Assembly (NCBI GenBank): GCA_963739375.1
Contig: CAVUAF010000020.1
Coordinates: forward strand, 124,001 to 188,000
DNA length: 64,000 nucleotides
Reading direction: 5' to 3'
Source of the DNA: CAVUAF01 sp963739375
GTDB lineage: Bacteria; Acidobacteriota; Terriglobia; Terriglobales; Acidobacteriaceae
Under the pieces are notes generated by a model, which saw only the letters and a program-made list of their open reading frames with translations, had not been told where the DNA came from and did no database searches. Position 1 is the stretch's first letter, and each line of letters opens with the position of its first letter. Positions 1 to 9,274 of the stretch are shown here, in pieces. A program made the position numbers and the translations under genes.

Positions 1-233
1 CGAACAACAACATCACCGGCACCATCGCGTTCGGGGGCTCAAACTGCGCCGGTAACGTGACCGTCACCGGCAACATCAGCGGCGGGACGCTCACGCTTAC
101 CGGAACCGGCAGCGGCACCACGTTCACCCTTACCGGCACCGTGGATTCGGCGGGCCACTGGCTCAAAGGCACCTACGCGGGGACCGGCGGCACCTGCGGC
201 GGCGAAATCGGCAACTGGACCGCCGTACGCTAG
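1..233 (+). CDS. C-terminal end of a Gly/Thr/Asn-rich hypothetical protein (5' truncated)
   Basis: Only the last 76 codons are present, in frame from base 3 to the TAG at 231-233; the start lies outside the window. The reading is dominated by Gly, Thr, Ser and Asn with repeated short strand-like units such as GTLTLTGTGSG, and it holds two cysteine-containing stretches (SNCAG and GGTCGGE). This looks like the beta-rich end of an exported protein or lipoprotein. I recognise no family. The next gene starts 76 bases downstream on the same strand. Confidence 0.6.
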   Translation, partial: NNNITGTIAFGGSNCAGNVTVTGNISGGTLTLTGTGSGTTFTLTGTVDSAGHWLKGTYAGTGGTCGGEIGNWTAVR

Positions 234-309
234 TGCCAAGTTTCCGCTCTTGCATGCGCACCCGCGACGCGGGTGCTACCTTCGTTTTCTGGTCCGGAGA
301 AATCGCCCG

Positions 310-1560
310 ATGCGAGCCACCCGCCGCGAGTTCCTCTATGGCGCCCAGGCTGTTGCGCTGGCCGCGGCCCTGAACCGCGCCTACGCCCGCGTCCCTGCCG
401 CTACCGTCGCCGCCGACGAAGAATTCTGGGCGCAGGTGCGCCGCGCCTACGTCCGCGATCCTGAAATCCTCAACCTGAACAACGGCGGGGTGGCGCCCTC
501 CCCCAGCGTGGTCCTCGACGCCGAGATCGAAGCCATCCGCTACAGCAACCTGCTGCCGGCGCACCGCATGTGGGGGGAACTGGAGCCGCGCATCGAAGAA
601 GTGCGCAAGCTGATGGGCCGTATGTGGAATGCCGACCCGGAGTGCATTGCCATCACCCGCAATGCCAGCGAATCGCTGCAGATTGCGCAGTTTGGGCTCG
701 ACCTCAAGGCGGGCGACGAGGTCCTGACCACCAGCCAGGACTACCCGCGCATGATTACTACCTGGCAGCAGCGCGAGCGGCGCGAAGGCATCGTGCTCCA
801 ACAGCTCGACTACGCGGTCCCGGTGCGGACGCCGGCGGACCTGGTGCGGCTGTTTGCGCAGGCCATCACCCCGCGCACCCGCGTAATCCATTTTTCGCAG
901 GTGGTGTTCATGACCGGGCAGATCTTCCCGGTGCAGGAACTCTGCACGCTGGCGCGGGCGCACGGCATCACCAGCATCGTGGACGGGGCGCACGCCTTCG
1001 CCCATGTCCCCTTCAAGTTCTCCGACTTCGACTGCGACTTCTATGGCGCCAGCCTGCACAAGTGGCTTTCCGCCCCCATCGGGACCGGCATGCTGTATGT
1101 CCGCAAGGACCGCATCGCGAAGCACTGGGCCCTGATGGCCGCGGCGGAAACGATGGACAAGAACATTCGCAAGTTCGAGGAGATCGGCACGCATCCGGCG
1201 GCGATGCACAACGGCATCATGGAAGCGCTGCGCTTCCACGCCGAGATCGGTGACGAGCGGAAGTTCGCCCGCTTGCGCTACCTGAAGCAGCGCTGGGCCG
1301 AGCGCCTGGGGCGGCTGCCGGGCGCGCGGTTGCTCATCAGCCTCGACGCCGAGCAGTCGGGCGCCTTCGGCACCATTCATTTCGACAGCGTCGAGCCCGG
1401 GAAGCTCGGGAGTGCCTTGCTCAAACAGTACAAGATCCTGGTCACGCCGATTACCGGGCCGGGTTTCGACGGCATCCGCGTCAGCCCGAACGTGTACACC
1501 TCGCTGGAAGAAATCGACCGTTTTGCCGGAGCGGTGGAGAAGATCGTGGCGGCCGGCTAA
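310..1560 (+). CDS. Tat-exported aminotransferase class V (isopenicillin N epimerase-like)
   Basis: This is a 416-residue fold-type I PLP enzyme of the class V aminotransferase/IPN epimerase group. Lys251 in ASLHKWLSAP is the predicted Schiff-base lysine and Asp225 in SIVDGAHAF the residue that contacts the PLP ring nitrogen. The N-terminus carries a twin-arginine motif (MRATRREFLYG) followed by an Ala-rich hydrophobic stretch, so export by Tat as a folded PLP protein is likely. I chose the ATG at 310 because the Tat signal begins there and CCGGAGA lies just upstream; an ATG at 250 would put 20 unrelated residues in front of it. The substrate cannot be told from sequence. Its stop overlaps that of the convergent gene at 1557. 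Confidence 0.85.
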   Translation: MRATRREFLYGAQAVALAAALNRAYARVPAATVAADEEFWAQVRRAYVRDPEILNLNNGGVAPSPSVVLDAEIEAIRYSNLLPAHRMWGELEPRIEEVRKLMGRMWNADPECIAITRNASESLQIAQFGLDLKAGDEVLTTSQDYPRMITTWQQRERREGIVLQQLDYAVPVRTPADLVRLFAQAITPRTRVIHFSQVVFMTGQIFPVQELCTLARAHGITSIVDGAHAFAHVPFKFSDFDCDFYGASLHKWLSAPIGTGMLYVRKDRIAKHWALMAAAETMDKNIRKFEEIGTHPAAMHNGIMEALRFHAEIGDERKFARLRYLKQRWAERLGRLPGARLLISLDAEQSGAFGTIHFDSVEPGKLGSALLKQYKILVTPITGPGFDGIRVSPNVYTSLEEIDRFAGAVEKIVAAG

Positions 1561-4511
1561 CTGCGCGGCTCGGGCTTGAAGATCATGCCGCGGCCCATTT
1601 TGCCGTTCATCACGACCAGCAGCGGCGCCTCGAAACGCAGATGCCGCACGCAGCCGCGTTCCTCTGCCGCCGGTTGCTGGCCCAGCCATTCCCAATCCAC
1701 GAAGCCTTCGCCGGCATCGGGATTGACGGTGAAATAGCCCACCTGGAATGCCGTCAGGTTCTGGAAGAAGTGGCTGCCTTGCGAGGGCGTCACGCGAAGA
1801 TCGCGGAACCCGGCTTCGACGATGACGCGGGCGCCCGAGATCTGGTCCCACTCCACCGGAATGCCGAGCCAGGGATCATTGGATCCCCACCGGCCGACGC
1901 CGATCAGCAGGTAAGGGGTATTGCCGCCGCTCAGCTTGGCATTGAGATGCGCCACCCTCTGCGCCACCTCCTGGCTGCGGGCGCGCTCGAAACGATGGAA
2001 GTCGACCACCACCAGGTCGCGCAAATTCTGGATGCGGCCGTTGCCCAAGCACTTTCGAACTCTGGCAAACCAGCCGCGCCGGATCCACGTCCTCCATGCG
2101 CAGCTTCTTCGGCTTCGCGCGAGAGCACCAACGGGCGGATCTGAGGAAATCCGAATTCGGCCGTCTCGCCGCGCTGCCCGGGCCAGCCGCACCGCGAATT
2201 CGATCTCCACCGGCCGCCCCAACGCGTCCTCGCCGACTGCTCAGGAGCTGTCGAGAATGGCCGCCAGGGGGAAGACGTCATGCTTGAGGATCGGCGCAAA
2301 ACTGACCATGCGGGGCCCCGGGCCGGCTCAGACCGTCGTAGACGGCATCGTTGTCGGCGGAATAGGTGGAGCCCAACGGTGTGCAGGGTGCCGTCGGCCT
2401 CGGCCACGTCCAGTCCGTAGTGATGCTTCCCGCAAGTCCGAGCACGGGGTCCTCGTGCCGCTCCGAGCGGCTCAAGATCCAGCGCCCAGAAGCCGTCTGC
2501 GAGTTCGTCAGCATGTCTTCGACGGCCGAGAACTGCACGCAGATGGTGCGGATACCGTGGGCAGAACATCAGGCACTTTTCGCCAGCCGATGACCGTGCG
2601 GCCCAAGCCCAGCGCGACCGCGGCGATGCCGTCTGCAGAAGCTCATCGGCGGCACGGGGTAGAAATTCCGCGAGCGAACCACGCCGGAGAAGTCCGGGTA
2701 GAACCGCGGGTACCGTGTTGCGTCCCGACGACCTGCTGCAGGATCACCGCCATCTTCTCTTCTTCCAGCCGGTAGGGCGTGGCGCGCACATACGATTTGG
2801 CATGCTGGCTGAAGGTGGACGCGTAGACGCGCTTGATCGCCTCCATCAACTGTCCCGTCCGGACCTCGAGGTCGGAGTGGCCGGTTGGCCAGCATGAAGG
2901 TTTCGTACACGCCCGGTGAAACGGCTGGTACTGCGAATCCTCCAGCAGGCTGGAAGAGCGCACCGCCAAGCGGATAGCGGATTTCTTCCAGGAAGGCTCC
3001 GCAGATCTTGGCGCGCAGCGACGGCCGGCAGCGGGCGGCCAGGAAACCGCCTCTCGATCTCGGCTTCGTCGCCGCTATTCGAAGGGCGAAATCAGCAGAT
3101 TGTTCTCTTGCAGGAACTGGTCGAACAGGTCGGTGGCCAGCACCAGCGACGGCGGCACGGCGATGCGGACACCGGGGAAACGCGCTGCGCCATCGTGTGC
3201 TTGTGCAGCAGATGGCGCACAAAAGCCAGTCCGCGCGCCTTGCCGCCCAGCGAGCCGCCGCCGATGCGCAGGAAGAAGGCGTCCGTCGGCTTGAATGTGG
3301 CTCGGGCGAAGTCGCCGATCAGGACCTGGCTCTGCTCGCGGCGATACTCGGCGATGGAATCGAGCAGATTCGTGCCGCAGGTCTTCGAGGCTGGCGTAGT
3401 CGGAAATCTTGCGCGGGCTGCAGTTTCTGCGCCAGCGCAGACTCGGTCCTTGCCATCAGCCAGTGGGAAAAGTGGTTGCGCTCGGCGTGATAAGCGATGC
3501 TCTCCGCCGGCACCTCGTGCAGCAGCGCCTCCAGCGCGTTCAGGTCGCGCGCGCGCGCCACCTCGGTGCCGTCCGGCAGGCGGAACACGAAATCGCCGAA
3601 GCGAGAACTGCTCGGTCAAGAAGTCGCCGCAAATCCTCCAGCAGGGTGGGCGAGCGCTTGCGCAGAAACGAGAACCCTTCGGCGCGCGGCGCGCGCCTGA
3701 AGTGCGGTGCGGCTGGATTGCAGCACGATCGGAACGTCGGGCACCAATTCGCGGACCATGCGCGCCAGCTCGAAGCCGGCGTCGGGGCGCAGCTCGCCGG
3801 CGCGCGGAACTCCACGTCGGACAATCGATGCCGAGCAGGTAGTCCCGGTAGTGCATGCACCTGCTCGACGGCCTCTTCGTAGTCTGGAAGCAGAGCAGGA
3901 TCTTGGGCCGCGCCCGCAATCGCACCAGCTTGTGGGCCACGTTCAGTCCTTCGCTGATCACCCGCCGCGATTGCGTGATCAGCTCGGTATAGATCACCGG
4001 CAGGAACGAGGAGTAATAGCGGATGTTGTCTTCCACCAGCAGCATGACCGGCACACCCATGGCTTGCGCGTGTCGTGCAGGACGTTGCGCTTGTCTTCGA
4101 TGTACTTGACGATCGCGATCAGGATGCGGGCATTGCCCTGCCACAGGAAGATCCGGTCGATGTCGGTGACCGGATTGCGAGCGACGAAGGTTCTTGATCT
4201 CGCGATAATCGTAGGCGAGCACCACCACCGGCACGTCGAGGTCCGGCGCCTTCGACCTCGCGCGCCGAGTTGCGCCGCGTCCATGTCCCCCACCTGCAAG
4301 GTTGGTGACGATGAGGTTGAAGCGCGGCTGCGGAGCGCGCCAGGGCCAGCGCTTCCGCGCCGCTCGAAACATGGGTGATGCCGGGAATGTGCTGCAGATC
4401 GAGTTCGAGGGACTCGCCGATCAGCAACTCGTTGAGCCGGCCGTCTTCGCGCAGGATGAAGGAATCGTAGAGGCTGGATACCAGGAGGATGTCCTGGACC
4501 CGGAACGGCAT
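1557..4511 (-). CDS. PEP/pyruvate-binding protein with N-terminal receiver-like domain (many frameshifts)
   Basis: One gene of about 985 codons can be pieced together from alternating frames. The N-terminus (MPFRVQDILLVSSLYDSFI) and the region to about residue 400 resemble receiver-like modules. The second half has the ATP-grasp PEP/pyruvate-binding fold of PEP synthase and PPDK: IRYPLAVRSSSLLEDSQ, then a loop like GVYETFMLAN, then VILQQVVGTQHG. The phosphohistidine and PEP-cleaving domains are not evident, so it is PEP synthase-like rather than a complete PEP synthase. The ATG at 4511 follows GAGG; an in-frame TTG at 4550 is possible. A dozen or more frame changes break it, yet each segment keeps normal conserved sequence, which favours indel errors over decay. 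It could instead be a real pseudogene. Confidence 0.6.
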
Positions 4512-4593
4512 CAGGTCCTCGAAACCCTCGAAGAGCCTTCTCCGCGTCAAGCGACCGGATCGGGCAGCGTCCGCACGCTCATAGGTAGTCCCG

Positions 4594-4631
4594 CCGGGAA
4601 AAAGAGCGGGGTGGAGACTGCTCCACCCCGC
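4594..4631 (-). terminator. Rho-independent terminator of gdhA
   Basis: On the minus strand a perfect 11-bp stem (GCGGGGTGGAG with its complement, 4606-4631) closes a 4-base loop and is followed by TCTTTTT. It lies about 28 bases beyond the gdhA stop and separates it from the next minus-strand gene. Confidence 0.85.
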
Positions 4632-4658
4632 ATGCAGTTGTACGCGTCGATAGAGCCC

Positions 4659-6066
4659 CTAAACCAGTCCCTGATCCAGCATCGAGTTGGCCACCTTGAG
4701 GAAGCCGGCGATATTGGCGCCGTTCACAAGATTGCCCGGGGTGCCGTACTTGTCGGCGGTCTCGAAGCAGGTCTTGTGGATGGCTGATCATGATGCTGGT
4801 GCAGCCGATTGTCCACTTCTTCGCGGGTCCAGCTGAGCCGCATGCTGTTCTGCGCCATCTCCAGGCCGGAGGTGGCCACGCCGCCGGCATTGGCCGCCTT
4901 GGCCGGCCCGTAGAGGATCTTGGCATCGAGGAACAGCTTTGTGGCGTCGAGCGTGCTCGGCATGTTGGCGCCTTCGGCCACGACCTTGACGCCGTTCTTG
5001 ATGAGGTTGGCCGCGTCTTTGGCGTTGATCTCGTTCTGCGTGGCGCTGGGGAAGGCGCAGTCGGCCTTGATGTCCCACAGCGGGTTGTGGTCCAGCTTCG
5101 ACATCCGTTCGGCATGTAGATTCGCCTTCTTGAAGTGGTCGGCATATTCGCGGATGCGGCCGCGCGTCACGTTCTTCAGCTCCATGACCCAGGCCAGTTT
5201 CTCGCGGTCGATGCCCTCGGGGTCGTAAATCGACGCCGTCGGAGTCGGACAGGGTGACCGGCTTGCGCGCCCAGGTCCAGCAGCTTCTCCACCGTGTACT
5301 GGGAGACGTTGCCGCTGCCGGAAACGAGACAGATCTTCCCTTCCAGCGTCTCCTTGCGGGTTTTCAGCATTTCGTCCGCGAAATAGACGCAGCCGTAGCC
5401 GGTCGCTTCCGGACGAATCAGCGAGCCGCCCCAGTTCAGGCCCTTTGCCGGTCAGCACGCCGGTGAACTCGTTCGCGCAGGCGCTTGTACTGGCCGAACA
5501 GGAAGCCGATTTCGCGTCCGCCCACGCCGATGTCGCCGGCCGGAACGTCGGTGTCCGGCCCGATGTGGCGGAACAGTTCGGTCATGAAGCTCTGGCAGAA
5601 CCGCATCACCTCGTTGTCGCTCTTGCCCTTGGGATCGAAGTCCGAGCCGCCCTTGCCGCCGCCCATGGGCAGCGTGGTCAGCGAGTTCTTGAACACCTGC
5701 TCGAACGCCAGGAACTTCAGGATGCCCAGGTTGACCGAGGGATGGAAGCGCAAGCCGCCCTTGTAGGGGCCGATGGCGCTGTTCATCTCGATGCGGAAGC
5801 CGCGGTTGACCTGGATGTTGCCCTGATCGTCGATCCACGGCACGCGGAACATGATGACGCGTTCGGGTTCCACGATGCGTTCGAGGATGCGCGCCGCACC
5901 GGTATTCGGGATGCTTGTCCAGCACCAGGCGCAGGGAATCGAGAACCTCTTGCACTGCCTGGTGGAACTCCGGTTCGGCGGGGTTCTTCGCCTTCACTTG
6001 GTTCATGACTTCGTCAATATAGTCACCCGCCTTAGTCGTAGGCGGATTCAAGATGCCAGCGCTCAT
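4659..6066 (-). CDS. gdhA: NADP-type glutamate dehydrogenase (frameshifted)
   Basis: This hexameric glutamate dehydrogenase catalyses reductive amination of 2-oxoglutarate with ammonia. The restored protein of about 470 residues matches the small hexameric class along its length: GPYKGGLRFHPSVN, the catalytic-lysine loop PMGGGKGGSDFDPKGKSD, DVPAGDIGVGGREIGF, the dinucleotide-binding VSGSGNVSQYT and the C-terminal VANSMLDQGLV. At least four indels (near 5910, 5450, 5235 and 4790) break the frame, but no conserved block is lost. The ATG at 6066 is preceded by GGAGGAGAAAACGTT, a strong ribosome binding site. A CRP/FNR-type palindrome at 6180-6195 sits about 41 bases upstream of the start point predicted from TTAAAT (6158-6153). 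Confidence 0.88.
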
Positions 6067-6179
6067 AACGTTTTCTCCTCCAGAGTTTTATTAAGAGGTC
6101 CTGCGCGGCCGGGGGCTTCGCCTTCGTCGCGCAAGCACAAATTGGCCCCTCCATTTAAGACCTGCCGGCGGGCAGCGGC

Positions 6180-6195
6180 TGTGACTGCTATCACC
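6180..6195 (-). promoter_or_regulatory. CRP/FNR-family binding site, gdhA promoter
   Basis: The sequence TGTGACTGCTATCACC fits TGTGA-N6-TCAC(A) with one outer mismatch. Reading towards gdhA, TTAAAT (6158-6153) would place transcription start near 6146, so the palindrome would be centred close to -41.5, the class II activator position. The regulator is inferred, not seen. Confidence 0.5.
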
Positions 6196-6403
6196 CGCAG
6201 CCGTGACTCGCCGGCGGGGCCGGAAACCCACGTCCGAGGCGCTCGCGGAGCGGCTGGAACGCAGGACACGTCCCCGGGGAATGGCCTTCGGACAGAGGCC
6301 CAGAACAGGTTGGGCGCGCCACGCGAACGGCGGCCCCCGCCCTACCCCACACTGCCGGGACATATACACCCAAACCGTCGGGCTGGCAAATTAGCCGTGT
6401 ACC

Positions 6404-6419
6404 TGTGTCGCCGGTCACA
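6404..6419 (+). promoter_or_regulatory. CRP/FNR-family binding site, hypA promoter
   Basis: TGTGTCGCCGGTCACA matches TGTGA-N6-TCACA at nine of the ten defined bases. It lies 33 bases upstream of the hypA start. The best -10-like hexamer at the expected distance is CAGGAT (6442-6447), which is weak and would give an almost leaderless hypA transcript. Confidence 0.45.
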
Positions 6420-6452
6420 GCGCCCCCCGTTGGGCTGGTGGCAGGATGAGGC

Positions 6453-6800
6453 GTGCACGAGCTCAGCATCGCACAAGCCATTCTTGACCGTGTGCAGCAG
6501 GAGGCGCGGCGCCATGGGAAGGCGCGTCCGTGCAAGGTAGGGGTGCGGATCGGCGAGCTTTCCGGCGTCGATCCGGAGGCGCTCACGTTCGGGTTCGAGG
6601 TACTGGTAAAAAACACCCCCTGGGAGCCGCTGGCGCTGGCGATTGATTTTCGGCGTCGGCGGCAGCGCTGTCCGCCCTGCGGGATGGAGTTCGCGGCCGA
6701 AGACATGCAAACCGCGTGTCCGCACTGCGGCAACGCTTTCACGGTGTGCGTGGCCGGCGATGAGCTGGACATCGACTACGTCGAGCTGGAGGAAGCATGA
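6453..6800 (+). CDS. hypA: HypA, hydrogenase nickel incorporation protein
   Basis: HypA delivers nickel, with HypB, to the large subunit of [NiFe]-hydrogenases. The 115-residue protein starts MHELSIAQAIL, so the essential nickel-binding His2 is present. It has the zinc site in two pairs, CPPC and CPHC, 21 residues apart, and an acidic C-terminus typical of the family. The start is a GTG at 6453 with GGATGAG close upstream; the invariant N-terminus fixes this choice. The stop overlaps the hypB ATG by four bases, giving a translationally coupled hypA-hypB-permease operon. Confidence 0.93.
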   Translation: MHELSIAQAILDRVQQEARRHGKARPCKVGVRIGELSGVDPEALTFGFEVLVKNTPWEPLALAIDFRRRRQRCPPCGMEFAAEDMQTACPHCGNAFTVCVAGDELDIDYVELEEA

Positions 6801-7477
6801 CGCGGGTGCCGATACAGGAAAAAGTCCTGAATGAAAACCAGCGGCTGGCGGGCGAGCTGCGCCAGCGCTTCGCTGAGCATGGCGTCTTCTGCCTCAACCT
6901 GATCAGCTCGCCGGGGTCCGGCAAGACCTCGCTTCTGGAACGCACGTTGGAGGCGCTGCCGCGCGGCGCGCGGGTGGCCGTGCTGACCGGCGACATCCAG
7001 ACCGACAACGATGCCCGCCGCCTGGCGCGCGCGGGATTCCCGGTCCAGCAAATCACCACCGGCGGTACCTGCCATCTCGACGCGCGCATGATCACGCGCG
7101 CCCTGGAGGCCTGGCGGCTCGAGACCATCGAGGTGCTGCTGATCGAAAACGTCGGCAACCTGGTGTGTCCGTCGAGCTACGACCTGGGCGAGCACGCCAA
7201 GGTGGTGTTGTTCAGCGTGACCGAAGGCGAGGACAAGCCGCTGAAGTACCCCTCGATTTTTGCCAAAGCCGAGTTGTGCGTGCTCAACAAGATCGACCTG
7301 CTGCCCTACGTCAACTTCGACATGCAGCAGGCGAAGGCCAATGTCCAGGCGGTGCATCCGGGAATGCCGGTCCTGCAGACGTCGTGCACGACGCGCGCGG
7401 GCCTGGACGACTGGATGGCGTGGCTGCAGACCCGCCGCCAGCAGGTGCTGCTGCCGGCGCCGGCAGGTCGGCCGTGA
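6797..7477 (+). CDS. hypB: HypB, hydrogenase nickel incorporation GTPase
   Basis: HypB is a SIMIBI-class GTPase that drives nickel transfer during [NiFe]-hydrogenase maturation. Its 226 residues show the P-loop SSPGSGKTSLL (about residues 37-47), the TGDIQTDNDA switch region, the TGGTCHLDA metal-site loop and the guanine-recognition NKID. The N-terminus has neither a histidine-rich nickel store nor the CxxCGC motif of the E. coli protein, so it is the short form. It overlaps hypA by ATGA and the nickel permease by GTGA. Confidence 0.93.
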   Translation: MTRVPIQEKVLNENQRLAGELRQRFAEHGVFCLNLISSPGSGKTSLLERTLEALPRGARVAVLTGDIQTDNDARRLARAGFPVQQITTGGTCHLDARMITRALEAWRLETIEVLLIENVGNLVCPSSYDLGEHAKVVLFSVTEGEDKPLKYPSIFAKAELCVLNKIDLLPYVNFDMQQAKANVQAVHPGMPVLQTSCTTRAGLDDWMAWLQTRRQQVLLPAPAGRP

Positions 7478-8211
7478 TCGCCCCGCTCGCTCTGCAGCTG
7501 GCCCTGGTCTCCGCCGGGCTGCTGGGGCTGCGGCACGGCATCGATCATGATCACATCGCGGCCATCTCCGACATCGCGAGTGCGGAGGCCTGCCCGCGTT
7601 CCGCGATGCGGCTGGGACTGTTCTATGCCGCCGGGCACGCGGTCACCGTGGCCGTGCTGGGGATTAGCGTGATTGCCTTCCAGCGGTCGCTGCCGGCGGG
7701 GCTGGATGACCGGCTCGGACAGGTGGTCGGCGCCACGCTGCTCTTGTTCGGCATCTACGTCCTGGCGGCCGCCGCGCTGCGTGGGCCCGACGAACCGGCC
7801 CGGCTGCGCAGCCGCGCGCTGCTGCTACTCGACGCGATCTGCTGGCTGGAATGGCGCGTCCGGCGGGCCTTTGGGAGCCAAGCCGCGCGCCGCCGGCTGG
7901 GGAGTGAGAAGATCACCGCACGCTCGACCACGGTGCTGGGCATCGTGCACGGGATCGGCGCGGAAACGCCGAGCCAGTTGCTGCTCTTCCTGCTCGCGGC
8001 CAACCTCGGCGGGGTGGGCAAAGGGCTGCTGGGACTCGCCGCCTTCCTGGCGGGGTTGTTTGTGATGAACGCCGTGCTCTGCGCGGCGGTGGCCGGGCTC
8101 ATCGGGGTGAGCGTGCATCGTCCGCGGCAGATCCGGCTGGTGGCGCACCTCAGCGCCGCCTACAGCATCGGGGTCGGGGCCTGCTTCATCGCCTTGCCGC
8201 TGCTGCACTGA
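7474..8211 (+). CDS. Nickel/cobalt permease (NiCoT-like)
   Basis: This 245-residue integral membrane protein with about six hydrophobic segments probably imports nickel for the hydrogenase. The first segment carries RHGIDHDHIAAI, equivalent to the RHAxDADHI metal-selectivity signature of NiCoT transporters, and a second motif HGIGAETPSQ sits mid-protein. The GTG at 7474 is used because it overlaps the hypB stop by four bases and the hydrophobic region begins at once; the open frame running further upstream is out of phase with hypB and carries no signal. Its stop abuts that of convergent hypE. It could carry cobalt instead, but its place between hyp genes favours nickel. Confidence 0.82.
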   Translation: MIAPLALQLALVSAGLLGLRHGIDHDHIAAISDIASAEACPRSAMRLGLFYAAGHAVTVAVLGISVIAFQRSLPAGLDDRLGQVVGATLLLFGIYVLAAAALRGPDEPARLRSRALLLLDAICWLEWRVRRAFGSQAARRRLGSEKITARSTTVLGIVHGIGAETPSQLLLFLLAANLGGVGKGLLGLAAFLAGLFVMNAVLCAAVAGLIGVSVHRPRQIRLVAHLSAAYSIGVGACFIALPLLH

Positions 8212-9264
8212 TCAGCAGATTCTCGGCAACTGCTCGCCGCTGTGCATGTCGAGGATGCGGTCTGTCCCGATGTGGCTCTGGAGCGTGACCAGGCCCGCCG
8301 GCTCCGCTGTGACCTCCCCGATTCGCACCGCGCCAGTCGCCGGTTCGAGGCGGCGCAGGATGGCGAGGGCGCGGTCGGCGTCGTGCGGCGCCACGATGGC
8401 CACCATGCGGCCCTCATTGGCGAGATACAGCGGGTCGAGCCCGAGGATCTCGCAGGCGCCACGCACGTTCTCCTCTACCGCGATGGCCGGTTCGGCAATG
8501 TGGATGTGGAGCTTCGCGGTCTCGGCGATTTCGATCAGCGCCGTCGCCAGGCCACCTCGGGTCAGGTCGCGCAGGCAGTGCACCTCCACCCCGGCCTCCA
8601 ACAGCGCCAGCACGGGCGCATGGAGGGGCGCGCAATCGCTGGCGATGGTGGTTTCAAATTCGAGGCCCTCGCGGACCGCCATGACCGCCACCCCGTGCCG
8701 CCCCACGTCGCCGCTCAAGAGAATGGCGTCGCCGGGACAAACCTGCGCCGGGGCAATCGTCAGCGGGTGCTCGAGGATGCCGACCCCGGCGGTGTTGATG
8801 AACAAGCCGTCGCCCTTGCCGCGGTCTACAACCTTGGTGTCGCCGGTCACGATGGTCACGCCGGCGCGGGCTGCCGCCTCCTGCATGGAATTGACGACCG
8901 TGGCGAAGGTCTCCAGCGGCAGGCCTTCTTCCAGGATGAAGGCCACGCTCAGCCACTGCGGACGCGCCCCGCACATGGCCAGGTCGTTCGCCGTGCCGTA
9001 TACCGCCAGGCTGCCGATGTCGCCGCCGGGAAAGATGAGGGGATGAACCACGTAGGAATCGGTGGTGAAAGCCAGGCGCGCGTTGCCCGCCGCCAGCACT
9101 GCGCCATCGTGTTGCGCATCGAGCTCGGGGCTGCGAAACGCAGGATATATCCGCTGTGCCAGCAGGTCGTGCATCAGGCGGCCGCCACCGCCGTGCGCCA
9201 GCAGCACGTGGTCCCGCACGCCAAGCGGGGCGGGACACTGCACGGCAAAACCGGTTTCCGCCAT
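8212..9264 (-). CDS. hypE: HypE, carbamoyl dehydratase for hydrogenase cyanide ligand
   Basis: HypE dehydrates the carbamoyl group placed on its C-terminal cysteine by HypF, giving the thiocyanate from which the iron's CN ligands come. The 350-residue protein has the AIR synthase-like fold with LAHGGGGRLMHDL near the start, VTGDTKVVDRGKGDG, LRDLTRGGLA and the required C-terminal PRIC. The ATG at 9264 follows TAAGGAGATAGCT, a good ribosome binding site, 10 bases after the hypD stop. It is the last gene of hypF-hypC-hypD-hypE. Confidence 0.95.
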   Translation of the reverse strand: MAETGFAVQCPAPLGVRDHVLLAHGGGGRLMHDLLAQRIYPAFRSPELDAQHDGAVLAAGNARLAFTTDSYVVHPLIFPGGDIGSLAVYGTANDLAMCGARPQWLSVAFILEEGLPLETFATVVNSMQEAAARAGVTIVTGDTKVVDRGKGDGLFINTAGVGILEHPLTIAPAQVCPGDAILLSGDVGRHGVAVMAVREGLEFETTIASDCAPLHAPVLALLEAGVEVHCLRDLTRGGLATALIEIAETAKLHIHIAEPAIAVEENVRGACEILGLDPLYLANEGRMVAIVAPHDADRALAILRRLEPATGAVRIGEVTAEPAGLVTLQSHIGTDRILDMHSGEQLPRIC

Positions 9265-9274
9265 AGCTATCTCC

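Larger units (their letters stand above)
6067..6452. other. Divergent intergenic region gdhA/hypA
   Basis: No gene is supported in these 386 bases. They carry two CRP/FNR-like palindromes (6180-6195 facing gdhA, 6404-6419 facing hypA) and -10-like hexamers for both directions. I see nothing else convincing between the two sites. Confidence 0.6.

Noticed and set aside
163..1851. 562-codon minus-strand frame over the aminotransferase gene
   Set aside because: A shadow of the aminotransferase codon pattern; the plus-strand frame has the PLP lysine and a Tat signal.
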